Assembly: GCA_028688525.1 (NCBI GenBank)
Contig: JAQTYA010000003.1
Coordinates: forward strand, 1 to 64,000
From: Methylococcus sp.
Lineage (GTDB): Bacteria > Pseudomonadota > Gammaproteobacteria > Methylococcales > Methylococcaceae
Reading direction: 5' to 3'
Length of the DNA stretch: 64,000 nt
Shown here piece after piece: positions 1 through 8,717 of this stretch (positions are counted from its first letter, which is position 1; the number at the start of each line of letters is the position of its first letter). Made by a program: the position numbers and the translations under genes. The notes beneath the pieces were generated by a model. It worked only from the letters and a program-made list of their open reading frames with translations, did no database searches and was not told the origin of the DNA.

Positions 1-96
1 CGCCAACACCTTCGGCCTCTCCGACGCCAACACCTTCGGCCTCTCCGACGCCAACACCTTCGGCCTCTCCGACGCCAGCACCTTCGGCCTCTCCGA
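1..96 (+). repeat. 24-bp in-frame tandem repeat (4 copies)
   Basis: Four consecutive 24-bp units occupy 1-24, 25-48, 49-72 and 73-96. The first three are identical and the fourth has one substitution (AAC to AGC). Each unit encodes eight residues (PTPSASPT), so copy-number change keeps the frame and only alters linker length. The array probably continues left of the window. Confidence 0.9.
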
Positions 97-788
97 CGCC
101 AACTCCGGCACCTTGCGGCGACGGCGGTCGACCGGAACTCGACACCATCCCAGCGTCTTGGGATGCAAATGTCGGAACCGAGTTGAGCTTCACGGTCAGT
201 GCTCTCGACTGCGATGACGATCCGGTTGAGATCAAAGCCGAGGGCTTGCCGTCCGGAGCATCGTTCACTCAAGCTTTCGACCCCGCAACGCGTAAGCAGG
301 TTGCCACATTCCGCTGGACGCCTACCGCTGAGGATGAGGGGCATTCGTATCGGCTGAAATTCTCCGCAGACGACGAGGATCACGAGGGCTACGAGAGCTT
401 CCGGTCTGACTCGCGAGTTACGATCATCCGTGTCTGGTCGGCCAACGGCAATCCGCAGGAAAACGCCGTTGAGGATGTCATTTTTGAGCGGGCGCAATGG
501 AAGGGTTCCAGGAGGAGCGGTGGCCAAGGCGAGCTTGCTTTGAGCGGATACATCAAGTTCAACAAGATGCTGTCCAAGACTGAGCGCCGTGCATTGATTG
601 CTGCCAACCCTGTTCTCATTACCAATGAGAGCACTCAGGAAGTGATCGGCCAGGTCACCGCCAACTCTTCGGGCAAGTGGTCGGCCAGGATACCGCTGGT
701 TGACGCTGTAGTACCTTGCACCGTGGACGCAGCCTTCCTGAACGATACGGCCTCTCGTTCGGTGAGTCGTGCTCCAAACTGCGATTAA
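1..788 (+). CDS. Surface/secreted protein with Pro-Thr-Ser linker and Ig-like domain (5' truncated)
   Basis: The reading frame is open from the window edge (first full codon at base 3) to TAA at 786-788, so the N-terminus lies outside the window. The visible part starts with four copies of an eight-residue PTPSASPT-type linker. An immunoglobulin/cadherin-like module of the He_PIG sort follows, recognisable from 'RPELDTIP', 'GTELSFTVSALD', 'DDDPVEIKAEGLPSGASF' and 'ATFRWTPTAEDEG'. A second, unassigned beta-rich domain of about 100 residues ends the protein. Such linkers and modules are typical of extracellular or surface proteins; binding partners are unknown. A shorter frame starting at TTG 183 would cut the Ig-like domain, so I reject it as the start. 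A strong terminator follows at 850-889. Confidence 0.75.
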   Translation, partial: PTPSASPTPTPSASPTPTPSASPTPAPSASPTPTPAPCGDGGRPELDTIPASWDANVGTELSFTVSALDCDDDPVEIKAEGLPSGASFTQAFDPATRKQVATFRWTPTAEDEGHSYRLKFSADDEDHEGYESFRSDSRVTIIRVWSANGNPQENAVEDVIFERAQWKGSRRSGGQGELALSGYIKFNKMLSKTERRALIAANPVLITNESTQEVIGQVTANSSGKWSARIPLVDAVVPCTVDAAFLNDTASRSVSRAPNCD

Positions 789-849
789 TCCTAGATTAAT
801 CTTGGTAGTGGCGATACTCCCTAGGGTTATGGGTTGAATCGCCTGGATT

Positions 850-889
850 GGCCCCCGCCGGTAGATATGTTGCTGGCGGGGGCCTTTTT
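850..889 (+). terminator. Rho-independent terminator of the surface-protein gene
   Basis: A perfect 10-bp GC-rich stem (GGCCCCCGCC at 850-859 with GGCGGGGGCC at 875-884) and a 15-nt loop are followed by five T residues. It lies 62 bp after the stop codon of the preceding gene. Confidence 0.9.
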
Positions 890-1066
890 ATTGAATGGAT
901 CGCAGGTTTTCCAGGCCAGGTCGTATAGTTATTTGTATTGGCGGAAAATTAAGTCATGGCCTATATTGCCTAGCATGTAGGGTCTCTCCCATAGGCGTAC
1001 AATAGATTTTTCTACGGTAGTTTCGATATACTGTGCGTCGCTGGCATCAACACCTACTCGCGCCGC

Positions 1067-1471
1067 ATGTCGAAAGCATCGCCCTTAAAAAAATTCTTCC
1101 GCTTTGTGTTCATAGGAGGCTTCGCAACCGGCCTTCAGTATGCAACGCTGGTTGCGCTGGTCAGTCTGTGGCAGTGGCAGGTGACGCTGGCATCTTCTTT
1201 GGGGTTCGCCGCTAGCGCGGTAGCTAATTATTGGCTGAATTACAAACTGACTTTTCGGGCGAAGAGCAGTCACCGCATCGCGGCCTTGCGCTTCGTGATT
1301 ACGGCGGGCGCGGGTTTGGTCCTGAATGGCGCCATCGTGTATCTGGGGACAGCGTACACCCCTTTCCCATACCTCTGGTCGCAGATCGTGGCGACCGTCG
1401 CGGTTTTATTTTGGAACTTCATCGTCAGTCTCAGATGGACGTATGCCGTTCCGGTTCAAAAATTTTCTTGA
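1067..1471 (+). CDS. GtrA family membrane protein
   Basis: This 134-residue protein has four hydrophobic segments and the layout of the GtrA family. The family helps move polyprenyl-phosphate-linked sugars across the inner membrane. Features seen are an N-terminal 'FFRFVFIGGFATGLQY', a central 'NYWLNYKLTF' motif, and a fourth helix ending in 'WNFIVSLRWTY'. It is followed after 19 bp by a GT2 polyprenyl-phosphate glycosyltransferase, the usual GtrA/GtrB pairing. A weak promoter candidate (TATACT at 1027-1032) lies upstream. Its sugar is unknown; the PMT-type transferase gene that ends next to the GT2 gene on the other strand could use the lipid-linked product. Confidence 0.85.
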   Translation: MSKASPLKKFFRFVFIGGFATGLQYATLVALVSLWQWQVTLASSLGFAASAVANYWLNYKLTFRAKSSHRIAALRFVITAGAGLVLNGAIVYLGTAYTPFPYLWSQIVATVAVLFWNFIVSLRWTYAVPVQKFS

Positions 1472-1490
1472 TATGAAAAAAGGATTCGAA

Positions 1491-2453
1491 ATGCATACTC
1501 TCGGCATAGTCGTCCCCTGTTACAACGAAGAGGCCGCTTTGCCGGAGACGGCGCGGCGTTTGTCTCTTTTGCTCGAAGATATGCAGAACAAAGGAAAAAT
1601 AGGCGCCGACTCCAGAGTCTACTTCGTGGACGACGGTAGCAGCGATGCGACTTGGCAGATCATTTGCGGCTTGTCGGAGACCTATCCCTTTGTGCGGGGA
1701 ATGAAGCTGTCCAGGAACCAGGGCCATCAAAGTGCGCTGCTGGCGGGCCTGATGCACGCCAGGGGAGATTGCCTCATCAGCATCGATGCAGATTTACAGG
1801 ACGATTTGGCGGCCATAGAGTCGATGCTCGATGCCTATGCTGCTGGCGCCGACATCGTCTACGGCGTCCGCAAAAGCCGGAAGTCCGATGCTTTTTTCAA
1901 GCGCTGGACGGCTGAATGGTATTACCGGATATTGGCGGCCATGGGCGTGGAGGTGGTATTCAATCATGCCGACTATCGTTTGATGAGCCGGCGCTCCGTC
2001 GATGCGCTTCGGGAGTTCGGCGAGGTCAACCTGTTTCTGCGCGGCATCATCCCGAAGCTGGGTTTCAATACGGCGACGGTATATTACGACCGTTCGGAGC
2101 GCATCGCGGGAGAATCCAAGTATCCGTTGCGCAAAATGCTGGCACTTGCACTGCAAGGGGTCACTTCATTCTCGGTATTTCCTCTGCGCGTGATCACCTT
2201 TCTGGGCTTTTTGATATCGGCGATAAGTTTGCTGGTGGTAGGGTGGGTGCTCTGGGTCCGGTTCGTCGCCGGCGAGGCCGTTCCCGGCTGGTCTTCGATA
2301 GTGCTACCGATGAGTTTACTCGGCGGTATCCAGCTGTTGAGCCTGGGGGTGATCGGGGAGTATCTCGGCAAGATCTACATGGAAACGAAGCAGCGGCCTC
2401 GCTATTTCATCCAAGAGGTGGTTGCGCGAGATAATCCCGAATCGGAGGAGTGA
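1491..2453 (+). CDS. GT2 polyprenyl-phosphate glycosyltransferase (GtrB/DPM1-like)
   Basis: This 320-residue protein has a cytoplasmic GT-A domain of about 230 residues followed by two C-terminal transmembrane helices. That is the architecture of enzymes moving a hexose from a nucleotide sugar to polyprenyl phosphate. Motifs seen are 'VVPCYNEE', 'VYFVDDGSSDAT', 'LSRNQGHQSALLAGL' and the metal-binding 'SIDADLQDD'. The start at 1491 is chosen because AGGA lies six bases upstream; an in-frame ATG at 1473 would add six residues. It forms a pair with the GtrA gene and ends 10 bp from the convergent PMT-type gene. Sugar specificity cannot be read from the sequence. Confidence 0.85.
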   Translation: MHTLGIVVPCYNEEAALPETARRLSLLLEDMQNKGKIGADSRVYFVDDGSSDATWQIICGLSETYPFVRGMKLSRNQGHQSALLAGLMHARGDCLISIDADLQDDLAAIESMLDAYAAGADIVYGVRKSRKSDAFFKRWTAEWYYRILAAMGVEVVFNHADYRLMSRRSVDALREFGEVNLFLRGIIPKLGFNTATVYYDRSERIAGESKYPLRKMLALALQGVTSFSVFPLRVITFLGFLISAISLLVVGWVLWVRFVAGEAVPGWSSIVLPMSLLGGIQLLSLGVIGEYLGKIYMETKQRPRYFIQEVVARDNPESEE

Positions 2454-2462
2454 TCCGGCCGT

Positions 2463-3902
2463 TTAGTTTTTCCAGCCCTGAACGGAAAGATAGACGGCAT
2501 CGGCGAAAGCTGTAGGGACGTGTATGCCGGTGTTGTTCGGATAGAACAATACAAACCAGAACAGGGCGGCAGCTAGAACCGATTTGGCTGTTAACTGACC
2601 GAGTCTTGTCTGGCTTTTCAATCGCGATTCCAACCAGCGGGCCAGTATGATGCAGAGGATGGGTACTGCGGGCGCGTAATGGTAGAAAAACATGATCCTA
2701 GGCGATATCGTCCAAGGCACCCAGAGCATAAAGTAGACCAAGAGAATGAATCTTACGGCCCAGCTGCGATACCATTCCATCCCCAGGATGGCGGCAGCAA
2801 CGGCATAAAGCCCGCCGTAAAATATTACCGAGTTCCCGAGATTATAGATATTTGCAATCTTTCCCTGTACGGAATAATCGACATACATCCAAACCGGGCG
2901 GAGATTGAGTATCCACTGCCAGGGTTGCGAATGCGCGGAGTGGGTGGCTTTCAATCCCGTGTGATAGAACCACATTTGCCGGAATAGTTCGACGAATTGC
3001 GGCCAGTCGTAGCCCAGTGCGAAGTATTGCAAATAGGAAGCGAGATAGATCCCCACAGGCAATACGCCTAGCGCGAGGGGCAGGTGCAAGCAGGCGGGCA
3101 ATGGAGGTAGCCGCCGATTCTGGATCGCTACTATAACGAGGTCGATCCCCAGGACCAGGAACACGTAGAGTGTGGTCCATTTGGTCGCTAACGCCAGTCC
3201 GAGAGCGGTTCCCGTGAAGTACAAGGGTAGAATCGACGCCTCGTTCGTTCTCCAGCGGACATATCCGATCAGTCCCCCCAGCATGAAGAAGATGAAATAG
3301 ATGTCGTTCATGGCAAGGCGGGATTGCGTCAGGAGCAATCCCTCCATGCTCATCAACGCGGCACTAAGCAAGGCGACGGTAAGCGTGCCGAACAGCTCGA
3401 AAGCGAGCGCCGCAGCGGCGATGGTGGCGAATGTGCCGAAAATGACCGAGCCCACCCGCCAGCCGAAAGAGTTTTCTCCGAACACCGACATCATCCCGGC
3501 CATGATCAACTTGGACAAAGGGGGATGAGTCCATTCGTAGGCCTTGCCGGGAGGCGATTTCGCCCAAGGATCATAGGCGTTCTTGTCGCCGTGCAGTACC
3601 ACCGTTGCGGTGAAGCCGTGGTAGACCTCGTCGAAATAGAAATCCGCCGGATAGTCGAGGCGGGGGATTTTCGTAAAGAACCCGAACAGGATGATGATGG
3701 TCAGCAGGGCTAAGGCCTTTTTGTCCGTCCATAGGCAACAGAAGAATCCCTTGGTGCGAGTAGGCTGACTCTGCGCCTGGGGCGACGCAACGGAGGGTTT
3801 AGCGCATGGTATTTTGTTCTTTCGGGTGCTCATCGATGGCGGCTGTAAGAAAGTATCCGGTGCGTTGATGTCAGAAATCCCAGCGGTATCCGACGTTGAC
3901 AT
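2463..3902 (-). CDS. PMT-type (GT39) membrane glycosyltransferase
   Basis: A polytopic membrane protein of 479 residues of the dolichyl-phosphate-mannose protein mannosyltransferase family. The first luminal/periplasmic loop carries the catalytic signature 'FDEVYHGF' with the conserved acidic pair, followed by 'WTHPPLSKLIMAG' and 'FGWRVGSVIFGT'. About ten hydrophobic helices follow. Family members move a mannose or other sugar from polyprenyl phosphate onto Ser/Thr of exported proteins, or onto lipids. The ATG at 3902 overlaps the end of the beta-barrel gene by 32 bp and has AAAGG five bases upstream. A second ATG at 3833 is possible but lacks a clear ribosome-binding site. The overlap places it in one operon with the multiheme cytochromes. 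Confidence 0.8.
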   Translation of the reverse strand: MSTSDTAGISDINAPDTFLQPPSMSTRKNKIPCAKPSVASPQAQSQPTRTKGFFCCLWTDKKALALLTIIILFGFFTKIPRLDYPADFYFDEVYHGFTATVVLHGDKNAYDPWAKSPPGKAYEWTHPPLSKLIMAGMMSVFGENSFGWRVGSVIFGTFATIAAAALAFELFGTLTVALLSAALMSMEGLLLTQSRLAMNDIYFIFFMLGGLIGYVRWRTNEASILPLYFTGTALGLALATKWTTLYVFLVLGIDLVIVAIQNRRLPPLPACLHLPLALGVLPVGIYLASYLQYFALGYDWPQFVELFRQMWFYHTGLKATHSAHSQPWQWILNLRPVWMYVDYSVQGKIANIYNLGNSVIFYGGLYAVAAAILGMEWYRSWAVRFILLVYFMLWVPWTISPRIMFFYHYAPAVPILCIILARWLESRLKSQTRLGQLTAKSVLAAALFWFVLFYPNNTGIHVPTAFADAVYLSVQGWKN

Positions 3903-6081
3903 AATAACCTTTGGTGTCGCGTTCGTTGAGGGCGACCGGCTGGGTCATGTATTCGAAGCCGTTTTCCAGCTCGAAGTACAGGTGGTCGACTACGCGGTAG
4001 TTGAGTCGTGTACCGGGACGGACACGCCAGACATCGGGGCCATTGAAGCCGGTGAAGTAGTCGACTCGAAGCCTGGGATCGATGCGAAGGTCGGGTGTGA
4101 TGGGGTAGTGAGCGTCGACGAATCCCGACAGGACGTCGTCAATCTGCTGCGTCATGTAGCGCAGGCCGAAATTCCAGACGTCGTTGTCGGTCAGCAGCTT
4201 ATTGGTGATGAGCTGCCCGAAATAGGACACTTGAGTGCCCGAGCCCTGGTAGGCACTGGTCCAGACCGAGCCTTGGGTCGCCGATAGATTGGAGACGGTG
4301 ATGTCGGCATTGATCTGGGTATCCGGAGTGATCGGGGTGATGCCGCTGATGGTTAGATATTTGAAGGTCGGCGTGTTGTCCTGGGCTAGCGTCTTGACGT
4401 CGATGGTTTCCTGGTAACGCAAGATCGAGGAAATCGAGTCTGCGCTGTAGCCGGTGCCGGGTCCGTAGCCCGAGCCCCAACCGATCAGCGCGTTGGCGGT
4501 GCTAAGGTAGGGAGATTTTCGGTAGTCGGCGGTCAGGGTGAGAGTTGCGCCGTTCTCAAAATTCCAGTTCGTTACCACCTGGGCCGTATTCAGGGCGTTG
4601 AAGTAGACGTCGTAGTCGAGCAGGGTGAATACCGGATGCTCCGGATGTTGATAGCGCCCTTCGCCGCCGATGGCCCGGCGGCCCAGAATACCGTCGACTG
4701 TCTGGTTGATGAAAAACACATTGCCGGCCCAATAGTCCTCGAACGGTCCGAATTCTAGGGAAGCGCCTTCGAACGACACGTTGGTATCGGGTGCGGTGGA
4801 TCGGTAGGCTTGGACCGGAAATCCGCCGATGATCGTTGCTTGCCATTTCGGCAAGAAGCGGTAGCTCAGCACGCCGCCGTCGAAACGTCCCATGGCACCG
4901 CCGCTGCTGCGCGACTGCCGTCCTATGCGGCCGGAAACCTGGGTTTCCCGGTCTACGAAGTCGATGAAGGCATTGGCGACCCTGAACTGATCGTTTTCGT
5001 TGTATGTCACCTTTAGGAAGTTCTGGCGGTAGCGGGCGTCGAATTGAGTGCGAATATCGAAGCGCTCTGTGCGTACCCGGCTGGTGACATCGAGTACGGT
5101 GAGAAACAGCGACTGATCGACATACTCGCCTTGGTTGTCGGTAAGCAAGGCATCGCGGAAATAGTATTGGCCGAAGCTGCCGTAAGTTTCCCAGCCGCGC
5201 TCGGCGACGGGTGGGGACGACAGCGGTGTGAGTTTCGCCTTAGGCTGCTGATCGGCGTTGTTCAAGCCGTCCAGCCGCCGCTTCACGCGTTCGGCCGCTT
5301 CTCCGGCTGGGTAGAGCTGTAGGTACTTTTCATATTCGTTTTTGGCGCGGAAGGCTTGGCCGTTCCGTTCGCGCGCTAAGCCGAGCATTTCCTGCGCATC
5401 TCGGTGATAACTCGCATCCGACTGCTGCAACAGCTTGGTATACAAACCGATGGCAGCGGGCCAGTCTTCCTTGATCATGCACTGGCGGGCGGCTTCTTGG
5501 AGATCAGTCGGCGGCGACTTGGCACGGATATGGGCGGCGCAAGCGCCGCTGGCCTGACTTGGCCGTGCCGGGGCGGGTGTTGTACTGGAAGCTTCGGATT
5601 GCGGCGGGTGTCCGGAATCTTCGAGTTCGATGTCGATGCCTTGCAGATTCTGGCTTGGCCGCACACTGTAGCCGACGGCGCGGTTGAACCGCACGACGAG
5701 GAAATCGCCGCTGGCCTTGGTCTCGTAACTCACGTCGGTCAGGGGAACTTCTGCGGTAGCGGTCCAGCGTAGCGATTGCAGCTGCGGCAGGACATTCTGC
5801 GAGAGTGTCGGCGCGGTGCGGCTAACCCGGATACGCAAGATGTCGCCGCTATCCGCCGGCGAATGGCGCACATAGTTGACCGGCTCCGCCAGGCGGATGT
5901 GGATGACAGGCCTGGAGTTCGACGCATCTACGTCCAATTCTTCCAGCATGTCCTGGGCCCAGGCTGCCGACAATACGGTCGATGCCAAAAATCCGAGCGC
6001 GATCCGGGCGAAAGCCCGGTGCCAAGCGTTCGCTCTTGGCTCGTCACCAGATACGGGGGTGCTGATTGCTCGCTCTATCAT
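3871..6081 (-). CDS. TPR-containing outer-membrane beta-barrel protein
   Basis: A 736-residue exported protein. Residues 1-42 form a long signal peptide ending 'SAAWAQ'. Residues 45-150 look like a small AMIN-like beta domain. Residues about 190-270 contain TPR-type helices ('WPAAIGLYTKLLQQ', 'KNEYEKYLQLYP'). Residues about 295-736 consist of alternating aromatic/polar strands and end in 'YYVNVGYRWDF', the terminal-Phe signature of outer-membrane barrels. It sits 6 bp downstream of an 11-heme cytochrome gene and overlaps a PMT-type gene. By context it may be the porin of a cytochrome conduit, but it has no heme motif and its similarity to MtrB/PioB-type porins cannot be judged here. Confidence 0.75.
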   Translation of the reverse strand: MIERAISTPVSGDEPRANAWHRAFARIALGFLASTVLSAAWAQDMLEELDVDASNSRPVIHIRLAEPVNYVRHSPADSGDILRIRVSRTAPTLSQNVLPQLQSLRWTATAEVPLTDVSYETKASGDFLVVRFNRAVGYSVRPSQNLQGIDIELEDSGHPPQSEASSTTPAPARPSQASGACAAHIRAKSPPTDLQEAARQCMIKEDWPAAIGLYTKLLQQSDASYHRDAQEMLGLARERNGQAFRAKNEYEKYLQLYPAGEAAERVKRRLDGLNNADQQPKAKLTPLSSPPVAERGWETYGSFGQYYFRDALLTDNQGEYVDQSLFLTVLDVTSRVRTERFDIRTQFDARYRQNFLKVTYNENDQFRVANAFIDFVDRETQVSGRIGRQSRSSGGAMGRFDGGVLSYRFLPKWQATIIGGFPVQAYRSTAPDTNVSFEGASLEFGPFEDYWAGNVFFINQTVDGILGRRAIGGEGRYQHPEHPVFTLLDYDVYFNALNTAQVVTNWNFENGATLTLTADYRKSPYLSTANALIGWGSGYGPGTGYSADSISSILRYQETIDVKTLAQDNTPTFKYLTISGITPITPDTQINADITVSNLSATQGSVWTSAYQGSGTQVSYFGQLITNKLLTDNDVWNFGLRYMTQQIDDVLSGFVDAHYPITPDLRIDPRLRVDYFTGFNGPDVWRVRPGTRLNYRVVDHLYFELENGFEYMTQPVALNERDTKGYYVNVGYRWDF

Positions 6082-6087
6082 GTCCGG

Positions 6088-7062
6088 CTACCGCGAGAAT
6101 ACCGGCAGGAACGACTGCGTATTCAGATGGCACTGGCTACAATCGGGTGCCACGTTCGGTCGCGGATGGGTGCCGCCTGGTCGGGAGGTGATGCCGTAGA
6201 TATTCCCTGCCTCATGGCAGCGCTGGCAGTTGTGGGTGATGTTGGCACCGGTGTGGTCCATGCGCGCGCCGGCAAAGGTCTGGAACTGCGTCGGACTGTG
6301 GCAGGTTTCACAAGGCGTTGCCGGCACCGGAATGTGGTTACGGGGCTGGCCGACGGCGAGCGTATTGTTGTGGCAGCGCACACACCCCGAGGCTATGCCT
6401 TCATGATTCATTCGGACTGCCGACCAACTTACGGTCGAAATGTGGCAGGTTTCGCAAGAATGGCTGGTCGGAATGTGGTTGGGCGGTTTGCCGGCGACGG
6501 TGATGTTGTTGTGGCATTGCCCGCAGCCACCGGTGACGCCGATGTGGTCGAAGCGCACGCCAGCCCAGCCGGCCGTCGAATGGTGGCAGGTTTCACAGGG
6601 CAGGTGGGTCGGGATATGGTTGGGCGGTTTGCCGGGAGCGAACACGTTGTTGTGGCAGCTTCCGCAATTATTGACGATGCCGGCGTGGTTCATGTTGACG
6701 AGCTGCCAGCTCACTTCAGGCAGGAAGTCGTTGTGGCAGATATCGCAATCTTCCGTGGTCGGGATGTGATTGGGCGACTTCTTGGAAGCTTCGATATCGG
6801 TCGATAGCTGGTGGCAGCCCATGCAACGGCGAGGCGTGCCCTTGAAAATGCCGCGGACGTGGCATTGCTCGCAGGTCAGGCGCTCGTGCGCGCCGCGTAG
6901 CGGAAAGCCTGTGTTCAAGTGTTCGAAATCTTTGGGCGTGGCCGGGCGTTCGGCGGCCATGCTCACCCCCGAGTAAAGTCCTAAGAACATCAGGAAGATT
7001 AGGGCGATGAGCGCGAACGGCGGCGTAGATTCAAGGGATGACGGTTTCACGGGCTTCTCCAT
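6088..7062 (-). CDS. Undecaheme c-type cytochrome (11 CXXCH)
   Basis: A 324-residue protein with an N-terminal signal/anchor helix (about residues 16-36) and eleven CXXCH motifs: CEQCH, CMGCH, CDICH, CGSCH, CETCH, CGQCH, CETCH, CVRCH, CETCH, CQRCH and CSQCH. The centre is a repeat of about 43 residues carrying two hemes, with the recurring string 'PPNHIPT', then C-x-x-CH, a Trp, and 'H-x-G-I/V...C-x-x-CHNN'. These repeated His residues could serve as distal ligands. It should be periplasmic or membrane-anchored. The gene lies between the 21-heme gene (41 bp) and the beta-barrel gene (6 bp), so co-transcription is very likely. A GTG at 7050, preceded by GGAG, is an alternative start that would drop four residues. 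Confidence 0.9.
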   Translation of the reverse strand: MEKPVKPSSLESTPPFALIALIFLMFLGLYSGVSMAAERPATPKDFEHLNTGFPLRGAHERLTCEQCHVRGIFKGTPRRCMGCHQLSTDIEASKKSPNHIPTTEDCDICHNDFLPEVSWQLVNMNHAGIVNNCGSCHNNVFAPGKPPNHIPTHLPCETCHHSTAGWAGVRFDHIGVTGGCGQCHNNITVAGKPPNHIPTSHSCETCHISTVSWSAVRMNHEGIASGCVRCHNNTLAVGQPRNHIPVPATPCETCHSPTQFQTFAGARMDHTGANITHNCQRCHEAGNIYGITSRPGGTHPRPNVAPDCSQCHLNTQSFLPVFSR

Positions 7063-7103
7063 GCATCAATGGCGTTGTTGCTGACGGGCGACGGAACGCG
7101 GCT

Positions 7104-8684
7104 TCATCTGAGGCGCTGCTTCAGCAGATTGAAACCTTGCGGCGTATGGCAGCGGCCGCATTGCTTGCCGTAAGCGCCACGGTGCGGTTCGTCCTTTTCA
7201 TGACAGATGAAGCAGTCGCGGGACAGGGCGATCTCGCCTTCGGCGGGATGCTTGTGGCAGCCAGTGCAGACCAGCTTTTCGTGCTTGCCTTCCAGCGGAA
7301 ACCGGGTTTCCTTAGCATGGTCGAAACTCCATACGCGCCAGCCGTTCGGCGTATGGCAGCGGTCGCAGTTGCGGCCCAAGGCTTGTCCGTGCGGATCGTC
7401 CTTCTTGTGGCAGGCAGCGCACTGGGTCTCGGCTTCCTGGAAGCTGGTTGTCAGATGGCACTCGGCACAGGGCGTGATGGCGTGCAAGCCGGTGAGAGGA
7501 AAACGGGTGAGGTCGTGGCTGAAGGCGACGTCGACCCGCCAGCCTTTGTCGCTATGGCATTTCTCGCAAGCGTCCCCTTCCTGATTCTTGTGGGGATCGT
7601 TTTTCTTGTGGCAGGACACGCAGTTGAGGCTGAGCTTGTCCTCGTACAGCACCCCCTTATGGCAACTGCTGCAGGCAACGGTGGCGTGGCTGTTGCGCAG
7701 CGGAAACCGTGTCGTGGCGTGGTTGAAGGTCGTTTTTGCCCAGCCTTGAGGTGTGTGGCAGTCTTGGCAGCGGTCGCCGCGGCGGCCTTTGTGCTCGTCA
7801 TCCTTCTCGTGGCAAGAGATGCAGGCCGTCTTCGGCTTGCTCTCGAAGGGGTTCGACTTATGGCAGCCGTCGCAGCTCGCGGTGTCGTGTTTTCCCGTCA
7901 GAGGGAACTTAGTATCGTGATCGTGGTTGAATTTGGGTTTGTTCCATTTGCCTATTTCATGGCACTTGTCGCATTGCTGGCCCATGCGTCCGCCGTGAAC
8001 ATCGTTGATCTCATGGCAGGCATAGCAGGCGCGAGGTGTCTCCTTGAAGCGACGGTCGGCATGGCAGTTGTTGCAATTTACGTTCTCGTGGGCCCCGGTC
8101 AAGGCAAAACGGGTCTTGGCGTGATCGAACTCTGTCTTCTTCCAACCGCTTTCGTTGTGGCAGTCGGTGCATTTGTCGCCCAAGCGGCCTTGGTGCGGCT
8201 CGTCGTCTTTATGGCAAACGGAGCATTGGTGGGAGGCTTCGCGGAATTTTTTGCCGTCGGTATGGCAGCGGGAGCAACTGAGTTTTAAGTGCTCGCCTTT
8301 GAGTAGGAAATCGGTGTCCTTGTGGTCGAAGGTTTCCTTGTCCAAGGCCATGATGTTGAATTTTCGGCCTTTGTGTTCGCTATGACAGCCTTTGCACTTA
8401 CGCGCGTCTATGTTTTTCAGTCGGCCGTGGAATCCCGTACCGGACTCGATGTCCTGCGCCTGTTCCTTGTGGCAGGAAAGGCATAAGGCATTGGTCACCG
8501 CTTGCGACGGTTGGTCATGGCATTTGTCGCATTGCTGTTCGTATTTGGCATGCCCAGTGACCAGCTGTCCTGGCATGACCAAGGATTTGAGCGGATTGGC
8601 GGCCACAGGGCAGGGCGATAGTACGACGGCAATCCATAGCAGAGCTACGAATAAGCAGGTAATTGAAGGGGCTTTCTTCATCAT
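7104..8684 (-). CDS. 21-heme c-type cytochrome
   Basis: A 526-residue exported protein with a signal peptide ending 'CPVAA' and 21 CXXCH motifs. The body is a three-heme unit of about 68 residues repeated roughly six times. Each unit reads C-x-x-CH-K-x-x-D-x-PH-x-G, then C-x-x-CH-x-x-x-GW, then F-x-H-x-x-TRFPL-x-G-x-H-x(4)-C-x-x-CH. The extra conserved His residues could give bis-His ligation along a wire-like chain. It is first in an operon with the 11-heme cytochrome, the beta-barrel and the PMT-type enzyme. Function is inferred to be long-range electron transfer across the periplasm or cell surface; partner and direction are not shown. The start has no strong ribosome-binding site. Confidence 0.92.
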   Translation of the reverse strand: MMKKAPSITCLFVALLWIAVVLSPCPVAANPLKSLVMPGQLVTGHAKYEQQCDKCHDQPSQAVTNALCLSCHKEQAQDIESGTGFHGRLKNIDARKCKGCHSEHKGRKFNIMALDKETFDHKDTDFLLKGEHLKLSCSRCHTDGKKFREASHQCSVCHKDDEPHQGRLGDKCTDCHNESGWKKTEFDHAKTRFALTGAHENVNCNNCHADRRFKETPRACYACHEINDVHGGRMGQQCDKCHEIGKWNKPKFNHDHDTKFPLTGKHDTASCDGCHKSNPFESKPKTACISCHEKDDEHKGRRGDRCQDCHTPQGWAKTTFNHATTRFPLRNSHATVACSSCHKGVLYEDKLSLNCVSCHKKNDPHKNQEGDACEKCHSDKGWRVDVAFSHDLTRFPLTGLHAITPCAECHLTTSFQEAETQCAACHKKDDPHGQALGRNCDRCHTPNGWRVWSFDHAKETRFPLEGKHEKLVCTGCHKHPAEGEIALSRDCFICHEKDEPHRGAYGKQCGRCHTPQGFNLLKQRLR

Positions 8685-8717
8685 GTTGTCGGCTTAGCAG
8701 GATGTGTTCCACCATCC

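Noticed and set aside
1..96. CRISPR array
   Set aside because: The repeats are contiguous with no spacers and form an in-frame coding linker.
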